35,026 nucleotides of DNA from Litorimonas sp. GTDB taxonomy: Bacteria > Pseudomonadota > Alphaproteobacteria > Caulobacterales > Maricaulaceae. The first letter of the stretch is position 1; every line of letters begins with the position of its first letter. The notes below the pieces were generated by a model. The model ran no database searches. It saw only the letters and a list, made by a program, of their open reading frames with translations, and was not told where the DNA came from. This document shows positions 15,565 through 23,801 of the stretch, one piece after another. The stretch is from positions 1 through 35,026 of the forward strand of contig JAPYSU010000023.1 of assembly GCA_029936425.1 (NCBI GenBank), in the 5' to 3' direction. The position numbers were made by a program, and so were the translations under genes.

Positions 15565-16380
15565 ATGAGAACGCTGGTCAAAAAATTCCTCCCACTTCCT
15601 CTTCGCGTGCGCTTGAAGAAAATGTGGTATTCTTTTATGGATCTATGTTATCCGAGAGCGGCGAAGCGTGTGCCGGCCCGGGCCGAAACCTTCATCGGAG
15701 AAGGAAATTTTATCTGGATCGGAGACAGTTTTTTCAGAACTCTGAAAAAGCATGGTTTGAAACCCGAACATGACGTTCTGGATATTGGCTGCGGACAAGG
15801 GCGGATGGCGCGGCCAATGGTTGGGGAATTAACTGGCCGCTATTGCGGGGTAGATATCAATTCGGATGGTATTGAGTGGTGTAAATCCCAATATGACGAT
15901 GTCCCTAATTTCAACTTTCGGCACATGGATGTATTTAATCCTCTTTATAACAAGGGAGGAACTCAAGCGGCGCAGGATTTTGTGTTTCCCTTGGAAACCG
16001 CCTCTTTTGATGTCGTCTTTCTGGTATCTGTCTTTACGCATATGCGCGGTGTTGAGGTCGAGAATTATTTACGAGAAGCGGCGCGGTGCCTGAAAAATGG
16101 CGGACAGGTCTTGGCGAGCTGGTATTTGTTGGATGAGGTAAGCACGAGGGCAAACAAGCCTCATATAGATTTTGCCTACAATCTTGGGGAAAATAGTCGA
16201 ACGTCACTTAAATGCACGCCCGAGGCCGCAATCGCCTTTGACTTTGATTTTGTGAAATCTTTATATCAGAAGGCCGGCTTGGAAATTATTGCTATCGAAT
16301 TTGGTACCTGGGCCCGCCCCGATAGCCAGCATATGCTACAGGATCTTATTGTGGCCCGAAAAACCGATCGGAAAGCCTAA
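15565..16380 (+). CDS. Class I SAM-dependent methyltransferase
   Basis: This 271-aa protein has a Rossmann-type methyltransferase core. Motif I is VLDIGCGQG (71-79), the acidic residue after strand 2 is Asp97 in GVDIN, motif III is HMDVFN (120-125), and FDVVFLVSVFTHM (148-160) forms the post-I region of Methyltransf_11/25 types. A basic N-terminus (KKFLPLPLRVRLKKMWY) may lie along the membrane. The open frame extends upstream to 15358, but that part is antisense to mtaB; I take the ATG at 15565, although ATGs at 15526 and 15496 are possible. The substrate is unknown. Its stop overlaps the convergent IalB-like gene by four bases. Confidence 0.82.
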   Translation: MRTLVKKFLPLPLRVRLKKMWYSFMDLCYPRAAKRVPARAETFIGEGNFIWIGDSFFRTLKKHGLKPEHDVLDIGCGQGRMARPMVGELTGRYCGVDINSDGIEWCKSQYDDVPNFNFRHMDVFNPLYNKGGTQAAQDFVFPLETASFDVVFLVSVFTHMRGVEVENYLREAARCLKNGGQVLASWYLLDEVSTRANKPHIDFAYNLGENSRTSLKCTPEAAIAFDFDFVKSLYQKAGLEIIAIEFGTWARPDSQHMLQDLIVARKTDRKA

Positions 16381-16877
16381 GAACAGGTCGACTTTACTTT
16401 TCTTAATGCGGCGGTGATGCCGCTCAAGGAGAAGACATAAGAGGTTTCAGTCCCGCGTGAGCTCACGGCTTCAATCCGCATATTTGCCCCAGCCCGCATT
16501 TTAGCCACAAGATTTCGCTCATCCGCGCCTGAATCGACGAAGGCCTCATTTTCTGAAGGGTACATGGTGACTTTTGTTCGTCCGACATAAGCGGAAGGAG
16601 ATCGAGTTGATTTGAGCGGATAGCCTGCGAGAAGGCTGGGCTGTTCTGTGGCGGCGCCTGACTTCCAGCTCGCGACCATGAAATAGACATCCCCGTGATT
16701 GACAGAGGTTGGCGCGCTAACTTCGGGCTTGGCTAACGCGAAGCAAATCATGTCAGTACCTTCAGCGCGACTATAAACTGTCCAATCGGAATAGGTTCCT
16801 TGTAGTTTTTGTTCGGCGGCATGAGCCGGCAGGGACGTCACGGTCATTAGCATTAGGGCGGCGAGAACGCGTTTCAT
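16377..16877 (-). CDS. Invasion-associated locus B (IalB) family periplasmic protein
   Basis: This is a 166-aa exported protein. Starting at the ATG at 16877 gives a signal peptide cut after ...LPAHA (residue 20) with AGG upstream; the longer open frame to 16910 has no reason to be used. The mature part shows the IalB layout: an early SDWTVYS strand, MICFALAKPE with a single Cys, YFMVASWK, a central glycine-rich region, FVDSGADERNLVAKMRAGANM, and a C-terminal SLSGITAALRKVKSTC with a second Cys that could pair with the first. Bartonella IalB aids erythrocyte entry, but in free-living relatives the role is unknown and is probably envelope stress related. Confidence 0.82.
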   Translation of the reverse strand: MKRVLAALMLMTVTSLPAHAAEQKLQGTYSDWTVYSRAEGTDMICFALAKPEVSAPTSVNHGDVYFMVASWKSGAATEQPSLLAGYPLKSTRSPSAYVGRTKVTMYPSENEAFVDSGADERNLVAKMRAGANMRIEAVSSRGTETSYVFSLSGITAALRKVKSTCS

Positions 16878-16953
16878 AACAAATACCTGTTGATCAAAGA
16901 TTGGACCCATTAGCGCAGATTTAACGTTAAAACGGCGTTAATAACAGTTAGAT

Positions 16954-18327
16954 TTAACTGCCATAGGTCGGGTGCTCTATAGGCTTTATACTCCGATATA
17001 TAGCATAGGCGGCCACAATAGCACTGCCCACAACCACCATAATAAAAGGAGATTTCGGCGGGAGCCGTAGAATGGCCAAACCAATGAGGCCGAAAGTGGA
17101 CAAATTGACAAATAAATTAAGCAGTACTGCCCCCGCGCTCATAAGACGGGCTCGATTGGCGGGGTCCGCCCGCCTCTGCGCCATTGCCTGTAGAGGCACA
17201 ACAAAAATCCCGTTGAACACTGACGATAATATCAAAGACCCCAGAAATAAAGGCGTCTGAGAGTTAGCCAGAAAATCCTCTGCTGTTCCCAATCCCTCTC
17301 CTGCAAATGCGGGACTTGGTAGAACGACTATGGCACCGATGAAAATGACGACTCCGACGATGCCTAGAGCCGACAACCTAACCGCTTCAGGGCCCCATAT
17401 CGACCAATTCCCGAACAGCATGACAAATATAGACCCGGCCATAATAGATAGGGTCGAGAGGACGAGCATCATAATGAGGACGCTGGCATTATAATTCATA
17501 ACGCTTGCCACATAATCCGGAAATGTTGTGACAAAAACTGTCGATAATCCGTAAAACCAAGCAATACCGAGCATGGGGCGTAAAACAGCGGGGGCTTTAA
17601 AAGCTTTACCAATAGCCGAGAAGGTTGCCGTGAAAGGTTCAAAATTAATTTTTAGATCCGGTATCGGTGCCGGCGCTTTCGGGCAAAATTCTGACGCTAT
17701 CCAGCCGACAACAGCGACCCCGAGAAGGAATACACTCGCCAGTTTTGTGCCAGACACGTCAATAGCGTCCATTGTTCCGTTTAGCACGAGAAACGTTCCG
17801 CCGATCTGGCCAACGAGAACCACGACAAAGACAAACCCGTTTAGTAAAGCATTGCCGCGAATGAGCTCTTTTGGGGTGAGCCATTGCGGAAGAACTGCAT
17901 TCTTCGTCGGGGAGAAAAATCCCGATTGCGCGCCCATTAACCCCAATGCGACAGCGAGGATGCGAATATCCACGAGCCAAAACCCCAGCGCCGCGATTAG
18001 CATGATAACAATTTCTGCCCGCTTCACCCAACGTAGAAGCATGCCGCGATCAACTTTATCCGCAATCTGCCCCGCAATCGCGCAAATTATCAAAAAGGGT
18101 CCGGTAAAGATCAGACCTGCGACGGGGACCCGAATAGCGGATGGCAAGTCCGACAAAAAGGCGATTCCGCCAAATGTGATCAAGGCTATCAGGGCATTTT
18201 TCAGAGCATTATCATTAAACGTCGCTGTTTGAAGCAGAACAAAAAGCGGCGCAAACCGGCGCTTTAATATGAATCCGAACTTGCTTTCTTTTATGGCCTG
18301 TACAGGTTCGGACGCTACATCAGTCAT
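16954..18327 (-). CDS. LplT-like MFS transporter (lysophospholipid type)
   Basis: This 457-aa protein has about 12 membrane spans. The N-terminal signature FVLLQTATFNDNALKNALIAL (key Asn-Asp-Asn and Lys) is that of the LplT branch of MFS, also found as the N-terminal domain of fused Aas proteins. GQIADKVDRGMLLRWVKRAEI fits the loop 2-3 MFS motif. LplT flips lysophospholipids inward so that an acyltransferase can re-acylate them. Here the acyltransferase is the gene just upstream, overlapping by four bases (ATGA). The substrate is inferred from family and neighbour; other hydrophobic cargo is possible. Confidence 0.85.
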   Translation of the reverse strand: MTDVASEPVQAIKESKFGFILKRRFAPLFVLLQTATFNDNALKNALIALITFGGIAFLSDLPSAIRVPVAGLIFTGPFLIICAIAGQIADKVDRGMLLRWVKRAEIVIMLIAALGFWLVDIRILAVALGLMGAQSGFFSPTKNAVLPQWLTPKELIRGNALLNGFVFVVVLVGQIGGTFLVLNGTMDAIDVSGTKLASVFLLGVAVVGWIASEFCPKAPAPIPDLKINFEPFTATFSAIGKAFKAPAVLRPMLGIAWFYGLSTVFVTTFPDYVASVMNYNASVLIMMLVLSTLSIMAGSIFVMLFGNWSIWGPEAVRLSALGIVGVVIFIGAIVVLPSPAFAGEGLGTAEDFLANSQTPLFLGSLILSSVFNGIFVVPLQAMAQRRADPANRARLMSAGAVLLNLFVNLSTFGLIGLAILRLPPKSPFIMVVVGSAIVAAYAIYRSIKPIEHPTYGS

Positions 18328-19127
18328 GCCGTCTTCTCTTCCGCTTCGCGTTTTTCCCGATTGGCCTTTGCCACAGGGTTTTCGCGTTCCTGACCGACAT
18401 CGGCCGGATTCAAAGCGCCCATATTCTCATAATCAAGTAATTCTTTCGAACGGGTTTCTATCCGGTCCTGTAAAAGCTTCATGAAAGCGTCCTTTTCCAT
18501 ACCGGGGGCAATGGGCTCCATAAATTCGACAGTGGCAGAGCCGGGGTGTTTTTGCCAGTCAGTTTGGTTCCATCTTTGGCCGAGATTACTTGCGACCGGC
18601 ACAACCGGGCATTTGAAATCGTCATATAGATGCCAGACGCCTTTTTTATATCGATGATGCGTTCCGATTCGGCTGAGATGGCCTTCGGGAAAAATGAGGA
18701 TGCGCCGTCCCTGGTCCTGGATCAATTCAGCCTGCTCATCCATTTCCTGGCGGGCATCGGACCCCCCGCAACTGTCAATCACGACGGCATTCATCTTTCG
18801 TAGAATACGTTTCAGGAGAGGAATTTTGAGAAGCTGTTCCCCGGTCACAAAAGACAAGTCATTAACGACGGAAAAAATGACATGCCCGTCACCATAACTC
18901 AGATGTTTTGATGCAATTATACAGACACCTTCCGGCACGCGGCTTCGGCCTTCCACGTGAACGGTGATCCCGGCAAACACTTTCATTCCCCACCGGATAA
19001 CCCGTGTATAGCGTTGCAACGCCATCATCATCATTTTGCGGCCCGGGAGCAGGGAAAAGAGAACGCAGGCAACCGCGTAAAGACCCGTCATCGCGTAAAA
19101 GAAAACATTGAAAAAGAGAGAGCGCAT
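18324..19127 (-). CDS. PlsC-type 1-acylglycerophosphate acyltransferase
   Basis: This 267-aa membrane-associated acyltransferase has the HX4D catalytic motif as KHLSYGD (His75, Asp80) and the FPEG substrate loop at 146-149. His150 stands where most PlsC proteins have Thr (FPEGH instead of FPEGT). PVVPVASN supplies the fourth block. One or two N-terminal hydrophobic segments (1-30) anchor it. The last ~50 residues are a charged tail. It lies 3 bp after the TetR gene and overlaps the LplT-like transporter, so the three form one operon. Together acyltransferase and transporter resemble a split Aas/LplT lysophospholipid repair system, but plain phosphatidate synthesis is equally possible. Confidence 0.88.
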   Translation of the reverse strand: MRSLFFNVFFYAMTGLYAVACVLFSLLPGRKMMMMALQRYTRVIRWGMKVFAGITVHVEGRSRVPEGVCIIASKHLSYGDGHVIFSVVNDLSFVTGEQLLKIPLLKRILRKMNAVVIDSCGGSDARQEMDEQAELIQDQGRRILIFPEGHLSRIGTHHRYKKGVWHLYDDFKCPVVPVASNLGQRWNQTDWQKHPGSATVEFMEPIAPGMEKDAFMKLLQDRIETRSKELLDYENMGALNPADVGQERENPVAKANREKREAEEKTA

Positions 19128-19130
19128 ATT

Positions 19131-19724
19131 CTAGTCCTCCAAACCCAATACCGACAACACACCCCGCGTTAATCGCCCGGCATGAGGCATAAGGGGGCCT
19201 GAGATAGCCCCCAGAATTTTGGCCTGAGCGGCCTGCAATACAACGCCCAACGCCATAGCCGCGAGAAGGTTCGAATTCTCACTTGGCAGCTCGCCTCGTC
19301 GCATCGCCTTTTGCAGGAGAATGGCCGCGGCGCCTTGCGGGCTTTTTCCGGGGCGGTCTGTTAAAGTGGAGAATCGGTGGAGATGCAGGATATGGTATTT
19401 AAAAAGGGGCCAATCCGCATCGGCAACGTAACAGTAATCTATGACGAGGCGCCTTACCTTTTCTTCAATTGTTGCATCCAGCTTATCAATATCGGTTATC
19501 ATCCGGGTGAGCCGGTTATGAATTGTCAGCATCAAAGCCCGCGACAGATCTTCTTTATTTCGAAAATGGCGATATAAAAGACCTTCAGAAACCCCGGCCT
19601 CCTCGGCAATCCGTTTCGTCGAAACGCCTTCTATCGTGGACTCTGAAAACAGAAACAGGGCCGCCCGTTCGATACGGCCCTTTCCACTCTCAGACTCAGC
19701 TATGATCGCCGGCTTGATCTCCAT
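19131..19724 (-). CDS. TetR/AcrR family transcriptional regulator
   Basis: This is a 197-aa TetR-type repressor. The helix-turn-helix covers about residues 33-55 (GVSTKRIAEEAGVSEGLLYRHF). The C-terminal ligand domain is all-helical and divergent, as usual. I start at the ATG at 19724; the longer frame needs a TTG at 19739. It is the first gene of an operon with the acyltransferase (3-bp gap) and the MFS transporter. Two matching palindromes upstream are likely its own operators. A fatty acyl-CoA or similar lipid is a reasonable ligand guess because every neighbour acts on lipids or acyl-CoA. Confidence 0.92.
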   Translation of the reverse strand: MEIKPAIIAESESGKGRIERAALFLFSESTIEGVSTKRIAEEAGVSEGLLYRHFRNKEDLSRALMLTIHNRLTRMITDIDKLDATIEEKVRRLVIDYCYVADADWPLFKYHILHLHRFSTLTDRPGKSPQGAAAILLQKAMRRGELPSENSNLLAAMALGVVLQAAQAKILGAISGPLMPHAGRLTRGVLSVLGLED

Positions 19725-19824
19725 AAACTTTAAACTCAACTAGACTTCTAGGCAGCTGACTTCTTTCCTCCCAGGTGAACGGCGCGCCAGCTGACATTTA
19801 ATTCAAGCTAACAATTTTAATTGT

Positions 19825-19840
19825 AAGTGATTGCTCACTT
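19825..19840. promoter_or_regulatory. Putative TetR operator 1 (tetR-plsC-lplT side)
   Basis: AAGTGATTGCTCACTT has perfect 6-bp arms (AAGTGA/TCACTT) around TTGC. It covers the predicted start site of the minus-strand promoter at 19846-19874. A near-identical palindrome lies 66 bp away. Binding here would block the TetR operon, giving autoregulation. Confidence 0.65.
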
Positions 19841-19845
19841 TGAAG

Positions 19846-19874
19846 CTATTAAGATTGAATAGAGCTGATGTCAA
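19846..19874 (-). promoter_or_regulatory. Predicted sigma-70 promoter of the TetR operon
   Basis: On the minus strand, TTGACA (19874-19869) and TAATAG (19851-19846) are 17 bp apart, a near-consensus promoter. Transcription would begin around 19839, inside operator 1, giving a leader of about 115 nt. Confidence 0.6.
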
Positions 19875-19893
19875 TTTGTTTTCGGCCTATAAG
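19865..19893 (+). promoter_or_regulatory. Predicted promoter of the 3-hydroxyacyl-CoA dehydrogenase gene
   Basis: CTGATG (19865-19870) and TATAAG (19888-19893) are 17 bp apart on the plus strand. The -35 is weak and the -10 good. The -10 overlaps the left edge of operator 2. The start would be near 19900, giving a leader of about 150 nt. Confidence 0.4.
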
Positions 19894-19906
19894 TGATTAA
19901 TCACTA
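19891..19906. promoter_or_regulatory. Putative TetR operator 2 (dehydrogenase side)
   Basis: AAGTGATTAATCACTA contains a perfect 14-bp palindrome, AGTGATTAATCACT (19892-19905). It shares the AAGTGATT..TCACT pattern with operator 1. It overlaps the -10 and start region of the plus-strand promoter, so the same repressor could silence both directions. Confidence 0.65.
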
Positions 19907-20053
19907 TCAAGTTTTAATTGCCATGCAGATATGGGGCTTTCATTCTCGTCTGGTATAAAATATGAAAAGCCATCTTTTAAATTTATTCCAGGCAGGCCCC
20001 TCCCCTTCTGACGAGGGTCGCAAGACTTAAAAATCATATAACAGGATAAGCCC

Positions 20054-20839
20054 ATGAAACTTTCTTCAAAAATTTCCGCCATCGTCACAGGCGGGGCGTC
20101 CGGACTGGGCGAAGCTACGGCGCGCGGTCTGGCCGCCAAAGGCGTCAAAGTCGGTATTTTCGATATGAATGAAGAGGATGGACAGAAAGTCGCGAAAGAA
20201 ATTGGCGGTGTATTCGCCAAAGTCAATGTGGCCGACAATGCGAGTGTCGATGCTGGTTTTAAAGCAATCCGCGCGGAAAATGGCCAAGAACGCATTATGG
20301 TCAATTGCGCCGGTATTGGCGGCGGAATCAAAACTGTATCTCGCAAACGCGATACCGGCGAAATCGTCCCCCATGACGTGGAAGCCTATATCCGTATTAT
20401 CAATATCAACTTGATCGGCAGCTTTCTCTGCGCGTCCAAATCAGCCGCCGGTATGATGACTCTCGACCCGACAGAGCCGGACGGCGAACGCGGTCTTATC
20501 ATCAACACTGCATCCGTTGCGGCTCAAGACGGCCAAATCGGACAAGTCGCCTATGCCAGTTCCAAAGGCGGTATCCTCTCAATGGCGCTACCCATGGCGA
20601 GAGATCTGGCCCGCGAAGGCATTCGCGTAAATACAATCCTGCCTGGCTTTTATGAAACGCCGATTTATGAACAAATGAAGCCGGAAATTAAAGAGAACTT
20701 GAAAGCCCACTTGCAATTCCCGGTTCGTTTCGGCCAGCCAAAAGAATATGCTGAGGTCGTCGAATTCATGTGTGAGCATGGATACATCAATGCAGAATAC
20801 ATCCGCACGGACGCCGGCGCACGGATGCCGCCGCGCTAA
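20054..20839 (+). CDS. Type II 3-hydroxyacyl-CoA dehydrogenase (SDR, HSD17B10-like)
   Basis: This is a 261-aa SDR. It has TGGASGLG (12-19), Asp37 after strand 2 (NAD preference), NCAG (84-87), catalytic Ser154, Tyr167 and Lys171 (YASSK). The tail FPVRFGQPKEYAEVVEF and DAGARM are characteristic of the human HSD17B10 / bacterial type II HADH group rather than of FabG. Such enzymes oxidise 3-hydroxyacyl-CoA, including 2-methyl-branched forms, in beta-oxidation or isoleucine breakdown. AGGA stands seven bases before the ATG. It is divergent from the TetR operon and shares its putative operators, which suggests induction by fatty acid or acyl-CoA. Confidence 0.9.
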   Translation: MKLSSKISAIVTGGASGLGEATARGLAAKGVKVGIFDMNEEDGQKVAKEIGGVFAKVNVADNASVDAGFKAIRAENGQERIMVNCAGIGGGIKTVSRKRDTGEIVPHDVEAYIRIININLIGSFLCASKSAAGMMTLDPTEPDGERGLIINTASVAAQDGQIGQVAYASSKGGILSMALPMARDLAREGIRVNTILPGFYETPIYEQMKPEIKENLKAHLQFPVRFGQPKEYAEVVEFMCEHGYINAEYIRTDAGARMPPR

Positions 20840-20875
20840 ATCCGCTTTTCTGAATTAATATTCTAATAAATCGGC

Positions 20876-20899
20876 GCCCCTCTTTCACCGAAGAGGGGC
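20876..20899 (+). terminator. Stem-loop after the dehydrogenase gene (no U-tract)
   Basis: GCCCCTCTT and AAGAGGGGC form a perfect 9-bp stem with a 6-base loop, 37 bp after the stop. No run of T follows on either strand, so it may pause or stabilise RNA rather than terminate it. The next gene starts 20 bp further on. Confidence 0.5.
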
Positions 20900-20918
20900 A
20901 TGCCCTATAGCCAAACCC

Positions 20919-21962
20919 ATGGCAAAGCTGAACATTTTCGAGACCGACATTTCCTCTCTTCCAATTATGGAAAATGTTACCCGGCAGCAATTTGACGAAA
21001 CAATACGGCCTGCCGGCAAGCCGGTTATTCTCCGGGGACTGGTTAAAGACTGGCCCGCTGTTCAATCCGGTCAGAAATCGCCTGACGAGATTGGAAATTA
21101 CCTCAAACAAATGGACAATCAAAAACCGGCCATGACGTTTGTCGCGCCGCCGGAAGTGAAAGGCCGGTATTTTTACGCCCCGGATATGCGGGGATTTAAT
21201 TTTGAAAAGAGACAGATTCCACTTAGCGCGACTATAGATAAACTTCTGGAGCAAAAAAATACTCCTGATCCTTTGTCCATTTATGCAGGGGCAACTTCTG
21301 CATCAGATTTACTCCCCGGTTTTGGGGTAGCTAATCCTATGCCTTTAGTCAGTGACGAAGTCTCGCCACTTGTTTGGATCGGAAATTCCGCTCGAATCGC
21401 GCCGCATTATGACACTTCTGAAAATATAGCTTGCGCTGTAGCAGGCACTCGTAAATTTCTTGTTTTTCCGCCGCACCAGATCGATAATCTTTATGTAGGC
21501 CCTTTGGAACATACTGTCGCTGGACAACCGGTTAGCTTAGTGGATCCGCAACATTTTGATGCGGAGGCATATCCAAAATTTGAATCTGCTATGCGCGAGG
21601 CTCGTGTCGCGCACTTGAAGCCTGGAGACGCAATATACCTCCCAGCTCTCTGGTGGCATTATGTCGAATCCGCTGGTCCGCTTAATGTATTGGTCAACTA
21701 CTGGTGGAATAGCGTTGATAAAGGCCCACCCATGTCAGCACTGGCTTTATCTATGCTCATCCTGAGGGAGCTCCCGCCCGCCGAGCGCGCGGCGTGGAAA
21801 CACATATTCGATCACTATATTTTCAAGGAAGAGGCGCAAAACGTGGTCTCCCACCTACCCGAACATGCACAAGGCGTACTTGGAAAGAGCACCCCGCAGC
21901 GCGACAGCACAATTAAAAACTTTGTGGGGGCGCAGTTACAGAAACTATTTTCAGAAAACTAA
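20919..21962 (+). CDS. Cupin_8 / JmjC-like Fe(II)-2-oxoglutarate dioxygenase family protein
   Basis: This 347-aa protein has a JmjC-type cupin fold. The likely iron ligands are His163 and Asp165 (IAPHYDTSENI) with a distal His247 (LPALWWHYVE); Lys179 in GTRKFLVFPP is placed to hold 2-oxoglutarate. PVILRGLVKDWPAV near the N-terminus and LNVLVNYWW after the distal His are typical of the bacterial cupin_8 group, related to FIH and tRNA or protein hydroxylases. The C-terminal ~75 residues are helical and could be a dimerisation domain. The target is unknown. The ribosome binding site is poor. The gene converges on cobT with only 6 bp between stops. Confidence 0.87.
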   Translation: MAKLNIFETDISSLPIMENVTRQQFDETIRPAGKPVILRGLVKDWPAVQSGQKSPDEIGNYLKQMDNQKPAMTFVAPPEVKGRYFYAPDMRGFNFEKRQIPLSATIDKLLEQKNTPDPLSIYAGATSASDLLPGFGVANPMPLVSDEVSPLVWIGNSARIAPHYDTSENIACAVAGTRKFLVFPPHQIDNLYVGPLEHTVAGQPVSLVDPQHFDAEAYPKFESAMREARVAHLKPGDAIYLPALWWHYVESAGPLNVLVNYWWNSVDKGPPMSALALSMLILRELPPAERAAWKHIFDHYIFKEEAQNVVSHLPEHAQGVLGKSTPQRDSTIKNFVGAQLQKLFSEN

Positions 21963-21968
21963 GACTGA

Positions 21969-23771
21969 TTAACTGTCAAATAATTCCGCAAGCTTATCAG
22001 TCATAGCGCCGCCCAGCTGCTCAACATCCATGATAGTCACAGCGCGTTTGTACCAACGCGTTACGTCATGGCCGATACCAATGGCGACCAGCTCAACCTC
22101 GGAGCGGTTTTCAATCATGTCAATCATCATGCGAAGGTGATTCTCTAACAGCCCGGATTTGTTCTGACTTTGCGTGGCGTCATCGACGGGCGCTCCGTCT
22201 GAAATGACCATCATGATACGGCGCTGCTCGGGCCGCGCCATGAGCCGTTTATAGGCCCACTCCAAGGCTTCGCCGTCAATGTTTTCCTTAAGCAGTCCTT
22301 CGCGCATCATCAGGCCGAGGTTTCTCTTCGCCCGCCGCCACGGCATGTCAGCGCTCTTGTAAACAATATGGCGCAGGTCATTCAGCCGACCGGGCTTTTC
22401 GGGTTTGCCTTCTGCGAGCCAGTCCTGAAATGACTTCCCGCCTTTCCAGGCGCGAGTCGTAAAGCCTAAAATTTCGGCTTTTACACCGCAGCGCTCAAGC
22501 GTTCGCGCCATAATGTCAGCCGTCACAGCCGCGACCATGATGGGCCGCCCGCGCATGGAGCCTGAATTATCTATCAGAATAGTCACGACCGTATCGCGGA
22601 AATCGGTTTCTTTTTCTTCTTTGAAGGTCAGCGCGCTCATCGGATCAATGATCACCCGCGTGAGGCGCGCGGTATCTAAAACGCCCTCTTCCAAATCAAA
22701 TGTCCATGAGCGCTGTTGCTGCGCAAGCAGGCGGCGTTGCAGGCGGTTGGCAAGCCGCGAAATCGCGCCGGAAAGCCCCTGCATATGCCCGTCGAGATAC
22801 CCGCGAAGCCGCTCCAGCTCTTCCGGCGGGCAAAGATCTTCCGCTTTTATTATCTCGTCGTGAGTTGTGGAGTAAACGGTATAAGGCGGCGTCGCATTGG
22901 ACATATTCGGGCGCTGCGGAGAGTTTTCCGGATTCTGCTCTGCATCATCCGGTTCGCCGTCGATATTTTCGGCGTCCACCATATCCTGAGCCTCGGCGGA
23001 CTCATCTTCCAACGCATCGGCGTCAGAAACTTCGGTTTGGCCGGGCTCATCTTCAGATGGACTATCTTCGGGCTGATCTGGAGAGTCTTCTTCGTTTTCT
23101 GAGTTTTTTTCCTGATCGTCTTCCTCTTCGTCCGGATTGGCCCGGTCATCATTTAATTGAAAATCGGCAATCAGGTCATTCACGGACTTTCCATACGCTT
23201 CCTGATCGCCCATCAGGCTCCGCAGCCGTTCCATATAATCGCCAGCGGTCTGTTCAATTTCCTCCCGCCACGCGTCCATAATCCCGTCAGTTGATTTCGG
23301 TAGTTTCCGACCTGTCAGGACTTCGCGCGCATAAAGCCCGACCGCTTCGGCAAAGCTTGTGTCATCTTTTGCAATGTCGATTTTATCAAAGCCCTTGCGC
23401 TTGGCCCTATCTGACAAAGCCGCCTGAAGGTTATCGCCCAAACCAGAGAGGTGCCGCGTTCCGACCGCCTCAATCCGCGCCTGTTCCATCGCCTCGAACA
23501 CCATACGGGCCGGGCCGCTCTCAGGCTGGTTTTTCCGGTTCGTGTCTTTGTCGTGAAGCGCCATCCGCAAGGCCAGACCATCCGCTTCGCCGCGGGCCTT
23601 GGCCACCGCAAAGGATTTGGGCTTGGGCGGCAAGCTTGGCAACATGACCTGGTCGCGCACTATCCCCGCGACATCCCCGCCATAGGAGACCTCCAATTCC
23701 GGCTCTCCGGAAAGGGCTTTCGTCGCGGCGGCGAGCGAGCGCTTAAAGTTATCAATAGGGGTGGAAGTCAT
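21969..23771 (-). CDS. cobT: Cobaltochelatase subunit CobT
   Basis: This 600-aa partner of the CobS AAA+ ring belongs to the aerobic CobNST chelatase that inserts cobalt into hydrogenobyrinate diamide. The N-terminal CobT domain spans about 1-205. A very acidic Asp/Glu/Ser linker (about 208-285) follows, and the C-terminal half holds a VWA domain with the MIDAS motif DNSGS (401-405). Both halves match the family. It is the last gene after cobS and a small membrane protein on the minus strand. No cobN or other cobalamin gene is in the window, although in many alphaproteobacteria cobS and cobT sit apart from cobN. Confidence 0.95.
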   Translation of the reverse strand: MTSTPIDNFKRSLAAATKALSGEPELEVSYGGDVAGIVRDQVMLPSLPPKPKSFAVAKARGEADGLALRMALHDKDTNRKNQPESGPARMVFEAMEQARIEAVGTRHLSGLGDNLQAALSDRAKRKGFDKIDIAKDDTSFAEAVGLYAREVLTGRKLPKSTDGIMDAWREEIEQTAGDYMERLRSLMGDQEAYGKSVNDLIADFQLNDDRANPDEEEDDQEKNSENEEDSPDQPEDSPSEDEPGQTEVSDADALEDESAEAQDMVDAENIDGEPDDAEQNPENSPQRPNMSNATPPYTVYSTTHDEIIKAEDLCPPEELERLRGYLDGHMQGLSGAISRLANRLQRRLLAQQQRSWTFDLEEGVLDTARLTRVIIDPMSALTFKEEKETDFRDTVVTILIDNSGSMRGRPIMVAAVTADIMARTLERCGVKAEILGFTTRAWKGGKSFQDWLAEGKPEKPGRLNDLRHIVYKSADMPWRRAKRNLGLMMREGLLKENIDGEALEWAYKRLMARPEQRRIMMVISDGAPVDDATQSQNKSGLLENHLRMMIDMIENRSEVELVAIGIGHDVTRWYKRAVTIMDVEQLGGAMTDKLAELFDS

Positions 23772-23801
23772 TTTTAATTTATGATGTCCATAATTCCTTG
23801 G

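Noticed and set aside
22700..23281. 193-codon plus-strand ORF over cobT
   Set aside because: It is antisense to a clear CobT gene and has no independent support.
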